Origin: Aurelia coerulea
Lineage: Eukaryota > Cnidaria > Scyphozoa > Semaeostomeae > Ulmaridae
Length of the DNA stretch: 64,000 nucleotides
Assembly: GCA_039566865.1 (NCBI GenBank)
Contig: CM076951.1
Location: 19,043,484 to 19,107,483 of the forward strand
Reading direction: 5' to 3'
Within the stretch, counting starts at the first letter, position 1. The number at the start of each line of letters is the position of its first letter. The notes under the pieces were generated by a model that was given only the letters and a program-made list of their open reading frames with translations, was not told where the DNA came from and did no database searches. A program made the position numbers and the translations under genes. Shown piece by piece: positions 35,301 to 46,098 of the stretch.

Positions 35301-38300
35301 AATATTGCTTTTCAGGCGATTCTTGTCCTTATACAAGGCGCTTGATTTTCTGTTGATGAAGGTGACTTTAGCAGCAACACTCATCTCTCTGACTGTAGCT
35401 AAAACAGCCTCAACGATCATTTGGGGTTATGAAGAAATCAATATTCAGATTTTCTTATGATTCCTTAGCTCAGGACGGACTTTGTAATCATCCAAAAGGA
35501 TCTTATGTTTTATTTGTTTTAAATGGAAATACAAACCCAAAACGCATACTGTACATTCCGCTCCATTTTCATGCGAAAACAGTGTAATGGAAAAAAAAAT
35601 TGACTGCAACTTTTTCTGCACTTCATGAATATGATTTAAAGAAATTTGAATAATTGAATAACTGCGGTAAGTGTTATTCCCACGGTAACCTGCTATGCCT
35701 GCTCTCGATACTGTAGAAGTTTCCAAAAAAAGGACTTGCTCTTGCCATTGCAGAGATATTGTATATAGTTCCTTCATGTGGAATTATCCGGGGGGAGGGG
35801 TACTTCCATTATGGCTTGACAGGGGGGTCCAGTCGGTTTGAGGGTTGTACGAAATGGCTACCAAATGGCCCTATTTCCTATTTCTCAAACATGTACTTCC
35901 AGTTGGAGGTATTCAAAGATTCAGGGCCAGTTATAAGATTAAAACTCAGTAGGCTTGTCCGAATGGCAATAAGATCGCTGCAACAATAATTATTAATTTT
36001 TGAAGTTTTCTTGCTTTGTTCAATCAGTTTTACAATAGAAAATTTTGAAAAACTGCAGAAAATTTTCACTACTAGATACTACCAAATGGTCCAATTTTAG
36101 AAACTGATTAAGAAACTTTTACTACTAAAACACCGAAATTTTCATACGAAATTAAGAAACTTTTAGTACTTAAGTGCTGATCCAAGTTTCTTATAAAAAA
36201 ACGTGTATTTTCCAACGCATTGCAACGGAGCTAATATCATATGTCTTAATTTTCAGAACTTTCAGCAGTGGCTTTCAGCAGTTTCTTATAAAAAAATATG
36301 CATGCATTACTGGGGCATTACTATAGATATTGCATGTAACAGATTTACAGCCTGTCATGCTAAAACCGCAAACAACACTTTGAGGAGTGGGGCAAAATGT
36401 GCTGCATTGTAATATATTATTGTATTGCCTGTTAACTTGTAAAGACCGGGTAAATACCAGTACAATCGCAAAACAATAATTGTTTGTTGCTTTGGAGGAT
36501 GTGTGTGAAAGCTTCGTACAGTCCTTTCAAATTTGATGATTTCAAGCCCTTCAAGGGGAATTCCCCACATCACTTTGGGGAATTCTTGCTCGGCGAACGA
36601 GAACTTTGTGCATCTCAGTTTGGGCATCATTTCAAGCAATATTTATACGAATTCTAGTCGAATACACTGTCAAACTCATACTTAGGGTATTCGTAATAAA
36701 AGGTACAAGACCATAGTGCCATAGTGCCATAGTGCCATAGTGCCATAGGGCCATAGTGCTATTGGGCCATAGGGACAGGGCCATTGATTGGTAAAACCCC
36801 CATTGCAACATGATTTGAATTAATAGAAATGTTCATAATCCATCATAAGCTCTTATTAGAGATTGTTCTGGTGAACAATCATAATAATGTATACAAGCTT
36901 CTCTTCACAGAATGCCCATCGTTGTTTTCCACACAATCTATCAAAGAGAGAAGTTTGAGGAAGGATATTCATACTTAGCAAAGTGTTTGTCATACAATCG
37001 GTTCAAAAATGCTTGGTACAACTTCATGGCTCTCCAGGACATTGATCTATCAACCTGTTTTCACTGTGACATTTGTGAAGAAGTGCCTAAAGTGCTAATT
37101 ATGGATGCAACATCCTTATCATTTCGCAAAGAATTTACTCATTGGAAATCGTTTCTTGAAAATAGTGATAAAAGAGATGGAAACCAGATACCAAGACTGA
37201 GGTTTGTCTATTATCTCGATGTATGAAAACGGCCATGACGACTTAGAGGTTTACTTTCCTTCTTTGAAGAGACTCCTTGGTCTTCGCAAAGAAGGTTCTC
37301 TATTTTCCCAGACATATGAAGTGAGATTAAGGCCAAAATTAAAAGTTAAATGTTGAAAGACATTTTGACATCCAAACATACAAAATGATATTCAAACATG
37401 CAATTTGACAAGACAATCTCTAATGTAAAAGGCGATTTAACATGTAAAACGCATTTCGATATGCCAATACGAGATGACAAAACGAGATGACAAAACGAGA
37501 TGACAAAACGAGATGACAAAACGAGATGACAAAACGACATGACAAAACGAGATGACAAAACGACATGACAAAACGAGATGACGATAAACGACATGACAAA
37601 ACGATTGGGGGGGCAATGACAAAACAATAGAGAACAATGACAAAACGATATGCTAAAACGATAAGCCATTTCGATAAGCCATTTCGATATGCCAATACGA
37701 TATGCATTTCGATATGACAAAACGAGATGCTAAAACGATAAGCAATTCTATATGCTAAATCAGAATTTGAAATGATATTGCGTAAAGTTTAAATCTGAAA
37801 TCATTCAACCCCTAAGTGATAGGCCAAAATCTACATCCGAAAATGTCAGACCACTGGGAATAGAATTAGGCTCTCGGACGCAAAGGAGTAGTCGACTCTT
37901 AAGCAAGTTCTTTGAGAAAACTAACAATAGCAAAACCCAGCTAGCAATACTTCACGAAAGGGGAAGCCCTGAAGGCAGTTTTTCCCAGGGACGTCTGAAT
38001 GAGAAGTAAATGCTTTGTTTTTGTAGAAACATATGAAATGATGCATTGAGATCGCTATCATTTTCTATGCGTAGCTATCCATTGAATTTTTCCAGTGTGC
38101 TGCTGCACCCATGAAGACAATCATTGCTTTGTGGGCTTTGGGCGTACCATTTTCAAAGCAGCGTTTCTTGCGATGCACGACGGCGAGGAACTGGCTGGCT
38201 GTTATTAGATACAGTTGAACTTGGCGGGTTTATCGGCGCCGCAGAGGCATTTGATACAGGAGTGCTGTGAAACCTGAAACGCATTGCTATCCCCTCTACT

Positions 38301-41240
38301 CTTTCTGTTCGTCGATGGTGACACACCCTTCTGCTCCAATATTTTCGCTGCTTGGCGCATCAGTTTTGAGGCCCTAATTGGACTTGCTCAGGCCCTAATC
38401 CGTCTTTCGTTTCCCTCAGCCATGTTCGATACGCGAATTTATGTGTTGCTATACAGTAAAAACCCGCACATAAGAACCTAAGATTTTGAAGTCAGCCTGT
38501 TTAGGTTCTTATGCAATGAGGCACATCCAGTAATCAGGGTGTAGGTTCTTAACAAAGGGAAATATGTGAATCTAGATCTTAGCCAAACTTATTTACACTA
38601 TTGGCCCTATCCATTTCAACCCAAGCTTACCCAGTTTACCCCTGCATGCTCTGCCTATCACAGTTCTGCAAGTAATGTTTTGGAGTTCACGAAAGAGGTT
38701 GATTGGCAAACAGATCGCATTTATTTTCCAATGAATGAATAAAACCCTTATTAAGAACCTAGTTATGGAAGTTATGATATCAGGCTGAAATAGTTCTTAT
38801 CCATTGGGTACAAAATGTATGATTTCAGGCTGTAGGTTTTTAATAAATGAAGGTTCTTATGTGCGGGTCTTTACTGTATCACACGTGTCGGTCTATGCAG
38901 TTACAAAGTGGATGGTTCTGAAAATATTCTGTCATTGAAATCCGGGGGCAAGGAATACGGCAGGGCTGTTTTTTCCTCAGAATAGCAGTATCTTTCAATG
39001 CTTTGACTCTTTTTATTTTCCCAATGCGTTAAAATTGGTCATATTGCGTTAGGAAATAGAGCAAGAGAGAGAAAAAATATTTCTGCAACATTTATCGATC
39101 ATGAAAAAGATTAAAAACAAAAAACTTCTACCCTCGTCTGCTAAATGAAGGTACCTCCTGGACATAGAATTTATGCGCTGCTTTGAAAATGGTATGCCCA
39201 AAGCCCACAAAGCAATGATTGTCTTCATGGGTGCAGCACACTGGAAAAATTCAATGGGTAGCTACGCATAGAAAATGATAGCGATCTCTATGGCGATCTC
39301 AATGCATCATTTCATATGTTTCTACAAAAACAAAGCATTTACTTCTCATTCAGACGTCCCTGGGAAAATTGCCTTCAGGGCTTCCCCTTTAGTATTGAAT
39401 TATTGCTACTATTGTTAGTTTTCTCAAGGAACTTGCTTAAGAGTCGACTACTCCTTTGCGTCCGAGAGCCTAATTCTATTCCCAGTGGTCTGACATTTTC
39501 GGATGTAGATTTTGGCCTATCACTTAGGGGTTGAATGATTTCAGATTTAAACTTTACGCAATATCATTTCAAATTCTGATTTAGCATATAGAATTGCTTA
39601 TCGTTTTAGCATCTCGTTTTGTCATATCGAAATGGCATATCGTATTGGCATATCGAAATGGCTTATCGAAATGGCTTATCGTTTTAGCATATCGTTTTGT
39701 CATCTCGTTTTGTCATGTCGTTTTGTCATGTCGTTTTGTCATCTCGTTTTGTCATCTCGTTTTGTCATGTCGAAATGGCATATCGTATTGGCATATCGAA
39801 ATGCGTTTTACATGTTAAATCGCCTTTTACATTAGAGATTGTCTTGTCAAATTGCATGTTTGAATATCATTTTGTATGTTTGGATGTCAAAATGTCTTTC
39901 AACATTTAACTTTTAATTTTGGCCTTAATCTCACTTCATAAACAAGTGACGTGACTAATTAAACGTTCATTGCTTAATTAGAATCACAAAAGATTGTTGA
40001 TACTGTGTACAAAGTTACAACTTCATAACTCTATTGGTTTTGGAAATAATTAGGGGGGGGGCCATCCCCCCCAGGTGAGGAGTGAATAAAAAGAGCCCAG
40101 GTGGAATAGGGTTAAAACATTGCTGCTTGTCAAAACTTCCACCCCTCAGTGGCAGAAACTCTATGGAAAGGTGGACATGCTAAATTAGTTTTACAACTTC
40201 CCTTTTGAGAGGAAGACAATGCAAGTTTTGGAGCATCAAAAAGTCATTTCTGGGAATATGTTAATCTGAGAAGTGTACCATGTGCAGATATAAATGGCAT
40301 TACTGCCATGCCGTTTTCAAGATCTTGAATTGGAACCTTGTCTAGAAGCGTTTTGCTTTCTTCTTTTAAAAAAGCACTTTCCAATTTAAGCACGGTAAAG
40401 GCATAAACTTAATTGATGATAGTTGTCGTGAAACAAGGCATATTCCCAATAACATTCTCTAGATGTCCAAGAAGCAGTAATTTTTGAAATGGGTATTGCA
40501 GTTGGGGAGTGATTGAAATGAAATGAAATAAATGAGTATTTTTTTCCACAGTTTTTTCAACGAGAGAATTATGGTTACGAATGCAAGATGCCGCACACTG
40601 CTTAATCGATACTCTGGAAGCAAGAGGAAAAGGATCAAACCACTTTCTGCGGAAGCGTACGAAGAGTTAGTTGATTATTTAAAGGAGAATTGTGCCGAAA
40701 TACATGATCTTGTCATTTTTTTGCAAGACACACCAACATCAGAGCGTTCAGTGTCCTCACCATATGTGTGTCCATCTGCTTGGTCGCCATTTATTGCAGC
40801 TCTTGCTGCAGCATCACCCGTTTGTGGCCTTGTACACATTGACGGAGATCTTCATGCAGCATTAGGTAGTCTCGTCAACAACCTAGGAATTGTGGATACT
40901 GAATTGCTGGCCATATTTGAGAAAAAGTTCCCCATGCTGCATAAATTAGTGATATCGCTTCATGCCCTTAGATGCGCGCAACAGCTGTTACCAGTGTTGA
41001 CGCTGCTAGTCAAGAAGTCTAAAGCACCTTCCATGCGAGGTTGTTATGATGCCCTACTAATGCAGGATGAATTTCCAGATTCACCGTACAGTTTCTGGCC
41101 AAGTCTTGAGCAGGTTAGAAGACGAGGATGGTATGCATTGGACGCTACAGCAAAATCAAAAGATCAACATAATTGTCACAAGATGAGCAAAGGACATCCG
41201 ACCTTGTTACCTGGTGTCTTCACTATGTTTTGTGAACACC
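32373..41240 (+). CDS. HMGXB3-like gene (KDZ-associated cysteine clusters), partial, four exons
   Basis: Four exons fit together in frame: 32373-32855, 33697-33838, 36911-37201 and 40552-41240. Introns are GT-AG (GTATCT/TTCCAG, GTATGA/TTCACAG, GTTTGT/CCACAG) and the split codons match at each joint. The first exon has a SWIM-like CSVCINSTNCNHVRIL. Across the first joint come LECSNVNCNCAFPYDGLEDG and ILNMDSYLVSHKLL. The third exon has FHCDICEEVPKVLIMDATS and FRKEF. The fourth has CRTLLNRYSG, SPVCGLVHIDGDLH and CHKMSKGHPTLLPGVFTMFC. This motif order is that of HMGXB3-like proteins, in which cysteine clusters accompany a KDZ-transposase-like domain (family knowledge). The gene continues past the donor GTAAGC at 41241, but the KDZ-like 3' exons were not found, perhaps lying beyond the repeats or lost. 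The 5' end is also missing; the phase demands one base from an earlier exon. Function unknown: host gene or large transposase. Confidence 0.7.
33900..36700. other. Intron sequence with MITE remnants and simple repeats
   Basis: Within the second visible intron of the HMGXB3-like gene. It holds decayed 'AGAAACT/AGTTTCTTA' units (33900-34220 and 36045-36300), a (GAAA)n run (34511-34532), a short palindrome 'gattacaaagtccaactttg' (34459-34484) and a G-run repeat fragment (about 35785-35850). No other protein is recognisable. Confidence 0.55.
36713..36785. repeat. 8-bp tandem repeat (CCATAGTG)n
   Basis: Five good units of CCATAGTG followed by degenerate ones ('ggccatag'), about 125 bp before the third HMGXB3-like exon. 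Confidence 0.85.
37480..37600. repeat. 13-bp tandem array in the left foldback arm
   Basis: Units of GACAAAACGAGAT with CGACAT variants. The mirror array is at about 39690-39775. The 39-bp reading cycle creates artefactual VLSSRFVISFCH peptides. Confidence 0.85.
38454..38876. repeat. MITE with CAGTAAAAACCCGCACATAA ends
   Basis: A 423-bp element. The left end CAGTAAAAACCCGCACATAA (then GAACCT) mirrors the right end with a single change (CAGTAAAGACC). TA lies directly outside both ends. 'aggttctta' motifs recur inside. TA flank and CAGT ends suggest a Tc1/mariner-derived MITE, nested in the foldback element's centre. Confidence 0.9.
39940..40550. other. Intron tail before the fourth HMGXB3-like exon
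   Basis: A G-run followed by a C-run at 40051-40073 and otherwise unique-looking AT-rich sequence leading to the acceptor TTTTTCCACAG at 40541-40551. Confidence 0.5.
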
Positions 41241-41301
41241 GTAAGCATTCCAATTCGTGAGATCTCAACGACGCCCAGTTGTAAAGATATTAAATGCTCC
41301 A

Positions 41302-41605
41302 AATATTATACCGGACACGCCAAAATAAACTATGAACTCCTGGCATGCCACAGTTAATCATATCAAGTACACTGGACCGAATTTGAAGATTTATGCCTTA
41401 ATCCAAGTCTGAATTAGATTCTAGGATCTTTTGCAAATCGTTTTATTTTAGTTTTTAGCTAGAAGCGAGTTTCTTAAAATTTTCGTTTTTGAAAATGTTG
41501 AAAATGTTAACAGTAGTGCAGTTAAAGACTCGCAATACTGGAAGAAAAAGAGGGATTTCATTGTTGATTTAGTGAAGCAAAAACTTTAACCATAGTACTA
41601 CCCGG
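41302..41605. repeat. Dispersed repeat with TACCGG ... CCCGG ends
   Basis: Starts 'taccggacacgccaaaataa' and ends near 'ctacccggcttttttgac'. The first 190 bp match 31365-31178 reversed. A degenerate MITE-like family lacking coding. Confidence 0.5.
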
Positions 41606-41778
41606 CTTTTTTGACTATCGTAATACTAGAGGGAGGGGGGGGGGCACAAACATGATGAAGTCAAAGTTGGTGCAAACTGAAGCAAGTGAGTAGGCATCAC
41701 CAGCTGAATTTTCCCATTTTTTATCAACATTGTCTCGAATGATGGCAACATACATTTCATAAAACCTGTCTAAGCCAT

Positions 41779-42804
41779 TTAAGCGGAGAACCCATCGTGT
41801 GCGGGAAACATCTTGTTGTGCTGGTAATCCGGGAGATGTGTGTTCGCCATTTTATCTAGCAACAATTGACGTTTTGGAGAATTATTAAAAAATTTGGGAA
41901 TGAATTGGATGTTGTCCATCACGTTTTTGAAATTCTGTATCTGGCATGATGCTGCAACACAAAGGTTAAGGCAGTGAGAGGCGCAATGGGTGTAGATTGC
42001 CAAAGCACGGCACTTTCCAGCCAAACCACAGCACTTTCCAGCCATGCTACCAGCAGCATCATAACACTGTCCACAGCACTTTTGAAGATCCAGCTTTAAC
42101 TCTTCTGCAACACAATGGATGACTTTATCGTTAAGAGCTGCTCCAGAAATTCTAATGTCGCCATATATGAATTTAAGAAACCGCTCTTGGATCTGGCCTT
42201 GGGGATTGACCTATCTGAGAACCAACGACACCTATTCTTTGTTGAAGCAGTCAGTTACTTCATCTACCAGAATGGCATATAACCCACATTCTTTTATCTC
42301 TTTTATTATCTGATATTTGACAGCATAAGCACAACAGGAAATCAGCTCATTTTGAATGGTCTTTGATTGATAGGTGGCAGATTCAAAATGCTTCTTTAAG
42401 ATAACGTCTCAACTTTCAACTCTAAAATTAAGGAGTGCATGGAAATTCCCACAATCTTCTGTGTCATGCAATTTAGAATCATTTCTGTAGCCGTGGAGAG
42501 GTATGTTATGTTTAGCACAAAGAGGAACAGTTTTCACAACAGAAGCAAGCTTCTGCCTATTCTGATTGATCTTTGCATTGACAGCAGAGTCGATAATCAT
42601 GACAACAGACTTTATTTTGTTTTCCATCATCGCAGTGAAATCTTGCATTGTTAGTAAGGCCGTCTTGTGAACCTCAGATTTAAGTTCATGCAGCTTTAAT
42701 TTCGTTTTGACGAGGACCAATTTGTCAAGGGGCTTTTGATCAATTTGCCTAGCTTTGATGTAGTTGAACCAACGTTTCTTCCAAAGAAAAAACATGGAAT
42801 ACAA
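41779..42804 (-). pseudogene. hAT transposase fragment (ZMYM1/DUF4371-like), broken
   Basis: Read on the minus strand, the order is that of a hAT transposase of the ZMYM1/DUF4371 type. First comes 'IDSAVNAKINQNRQKLASVV' with KTVPLCAKHNIPLHGYRND and DCGNFHALLNFRVES (42804-42409). Next is a segment reading ELISCCAYAVKYQIIKEI and LVDEVTD near 42350-42260, and last 'GQCYDAAGSMAGKC' with CRALAIYTHCASHCLNLCVA (42075-41779). The first acidic catalytic residue is likely in VDEVTD and the second in CYDAAGSM. In-frame stops lie between the pieces (around 42230-42260) and the C-terminal dimerisation part is absent. It is therefore dead. It lies next to a G-run at 41630-41643. Confidence 0.8.
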
Positions 42805-43365
42805 AATGCGCCATCCAAATCATTTGAATATGCCAGCCAAGGAAAATATTGCAACAACTCTCTGTTAAACCCTTGAGCTTTTCCACTAATTTATCTTGCA
42901 TGAAAGACAAACCGTGATCGGGCATCCAAATAGTTTGAAGACGGTTATATTTCTCATCACAAAGCAAAGTTGAAATGGAATTAAAAAACAAACCAATGCA
43001 ACAAGAGTGTATTGGATTATCATGCTTGGTTTCTTTTGGGTCTTTCTGCACGACTCTAACTATCCAAAAGACATATTGCGTGAATCCGGCTTAGGTATTT
43101 TGAATGATACAAAGAAATGCCTTTCCTTTCGGAATTTAAACCTAATTTACACGAGGCTAGCACAAGATTGATCTTAGTCTTGTGAAAACTTTGTTTCGAC
43201 AGGTTGTTAATGGAACGGCAAGTCTGCATATGTGTCCAAGGTTATAGGATGGTTGAACAAGGTTGATGATTCCCCATATCTGCAGTGTCATCAGGAGACT
43301 TTGCGGACCGCAGTCTAAAATGTAGAAGAACAACACAACATATGCAAAATGTAAAATGTATTTAC
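42805..43365. other. No gene clearly seen
   Basis: A minus-strand frame at 43051-42749 precedes the hAT fragment and overlaps its start, but it has no recognisable domain. It may be decayed 5' sequence of the same element. Confidence 0.4.
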
Positions 43366-46098
43366 TGCATTCACTGTATTTTCTGCATTACCATGCATTT
43401 CCTGATAGCATCACCAGTTACATTTGATATAAATGAGTTGATCCAGTGAACATAGAGAACAGCATCATGAGTTTCTCACTGTATTTTCTGTATTACAATG
43501 CATTTCCTGATAGCATCACCAGTTACATATGATGTAAATGAGTTGATCCAGTAAACATAGAGAACAGCATCACGAGTTTCTCACTGTATTTACTGTATTT
43601 TCTGTATTACAGTGCATTTCCTGATAGCATCACCAGTTACATTTGATGTAAATGAGTTGATCCAGTGAACATAGAGAACAGCATCATGAGTTTCTCACTG
43701 TATTTTCTGTATTACAGTGCATTTTCTGATAGCATCACCAGTTACATTTGATGTAAATGAGTTGATCCAGTAAACATAGAGAACAGCATCATGAGTTTCT
43801 CACTGTATTTACTGTATTTTCTGTATTACAATGCATTTCCTGATAGCATCACCAGTTACATTTGATGTAAATGAGTTGATCCAGTGAACATAGAGAACAG
43901 CATCATGAGTTTCTCACTGTATTTTCTGTATTACAATGCATTTCCTGATAGCATCACCAGTTACATTTGATGTAAATGAGTAGATCCAGTAAACATAGAG
44001 AACAGCATCATGAGTGTCTCACTGTATTTACTGTATTTTCTGTATTACAATGCATTTCCTGATAGCATCACCAGTTACATTTGATGTAAATGAGTAGATC
44101 CAGTAAAAATAGAGAACAGCATCATGAGTTTCTCACTGTATTTTCTGTATTACAATGCATTTCCTGATAGCATCACCAGTTACATTTGATGTAAATGAGT
44201 TGATCCAGTGAACATAGAGAACAGCATCATGAGTTTCTCACTGTATTTTCTGTATTACAATGCATCTCCTGATAGCATCACCAGTTACATTTGATGTAAA
44301 TGAGTTGATCCAGTGAACATAGAGAACAGCATCATCAGTTTCTCACTGTATTTACTGTATTTTCTGTATCACAGTGCATTTCCTGATAGCATCACCAGTT
44401 ACATTTGATGTAAATGAGTAGATCCAGTAAAAATAGAGAACAGCATCATGAGTTTCTCACTGTATTTTCTGTATTACAATGCATTTCCTGATAGCATCAC
44501 CAGTTACATTTGATGTAAATGAGTTGATCCAGTAAACATAGAGAACAGCATCATCAGTTTCTCACTGTATTTACTGTATTTTCTGTATTACAGTGCATTT
44601 CCTGATAGCATCACCAGTTACATTTGATGTAAATGAGTTGATCCAGTGAACATAGAGAACAGCATCATGAGTTTCTCACTGTATTTTCTGTATTACAATG
44701 CATTTCCTGATAGCATCACCAGTTACATTTGATGTAAATGAGTTGATCCAGTGAACATAGAGAACAGCATCATGAATTTCTCACTGTATTTACTGTATTT
44801 TCTGTATCACAGTGCATTTCCTGATAGCATCACCAGTTACATTTGATGTAAATGAGTTGATCCAGTAAACATAGAGAACAGCATCATGAGTTTCTCACTG
44901 TATTTACTGTATTTTCTGTATTACAATGCATTTCCTGATAGCATCACCAGTTACATTTGATGTAAATGAGTTGATCCAGTGAATATAGAGAACAGCATCA
45001 TCAGTTTCTCACTGTATTTACTGTATTTTCTGTATTACAATGCATTTCCTGATAGCATCACCAGTTACATTTGATGTAAATGAGTTGATCCAGTGAACAT
45101 AGAGAACAGCATCATGAGTTTCTCACTGTATTTTCTGTATTACAATGCATTTCCTGATAGCATCACCAGTTACATTTGATGTAAATGAGTTGATCCAGTA
45201 AACATAGAGAACAGCATCATCAGTTTCTCACTGTATTTACTGTATTTTCTGTATTACAGTGCATTTCCTGATAGCATCACCAGTTACATTTGATGTAAAT
45301 GAGTTGATCCAGTGAACATAGAGAACAGCATCATGAGTTTCTCACTGTATTTTCTGTATTACAATGCATTTCCTGATAGCATCACCAGTTACATTTGATG
45401 TAAATGAGTTGATCCAGTGAACATAGAGAACAGCATCATGAGTTTCTCACTGTATTTTCTGTATTTTCTGTATTACAGTGCATTTCCTGATAGCATCACC
45501 AGTTACATTTGATGTAAATGAGTTGATCCAGTGAACATAGAGAACAGCATCATGAGTTTCTAACGGTATTTACTGTATTTTCTGTATTACAGTGCATTTC
45601 CTGATAGCATCACCAGTTACATTTGATGTAAATGAGTAGATCCAGTAAACATAGAGAACAGCATCATGAGTTTCTCACTGTATTTTCTGTATTACAATGC
45701 ATTTCCTGAAAGCATCACCAGTTACATTTGATGTAAATGAGTAGATCCAGTAAAAATAGAGAACAGCATCCTGAGTTTTTCACTGTATTTTCTGTATTAT
45801 AATGCATTTCCTGATAGCATCACCAGTTACATTTGATGTAAATGAGTAGATCCAGTAAAAATAGAGAACAGCATCATGAGTTTCTCACTGTATTTTCTGT
45901 ATCACAATGCATCTCCTGATAGCATCACCAGTTACATTTGATGTAAATGAGTAGATCCAGTAAACATAGAGAACAGCATCATGAGTTTCTCACTGTATTT
46001 TCTGTATTACAATGCATCTCCTGATAGCATCACCAGTTACATTTGATGTAAATGAGTAGATCCAGTAAACATAGAGAACAGCATCATGAGTTTCTCAC
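43366..46098. repeat. 105/115-bp satellite array
   Basis: About 25 units with the core 'cctgatagcatcaccagtta', 'gatgtaaatgagttgatcca' and 'atagagaacagcatcatgag'. Units are about 105 bp, or about 115 bp when an extra 'tatttactg' is present, and the two lengths are interspersed. Sequence variants (ttgatcc/tagatcc, gtgaaca/gtaaaaa) cluster toward the right end. No coding. Confidence 0.95.

Larger units (their letters stand above)
37317..39938. mobile_element. Foldback-like element with about 0.8-kb inverted arms
   Basis: The left arm (about 37317-38166) and right arm (about 39176-39938) are near-perfect inverted copies starting TGAAGTGAGATTAAGGCC. TA lies outside each end (37315-37316 and 39939-39940). 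Each arm carries a tandem array of 13-bp units (GACAAAACGAGAT), longer on the left, and this accounts for most of the arm-length difference. The centre, about 1 kb, includes the MITE at 38454-38876 and no gene. Long arms with short tandem units are typical of foldback elements. It lies in the intron before the fourth HMGXB3-like exon. Confidence 0.85.

Noticed and set aside
37346..37720. Frames rich in VLSSRFVISFCH (also at 39594-39909)
   Set aside because: Translation of the 13-bp arrays in the foldback arms; mirrored on the opposite strand in the other arm.
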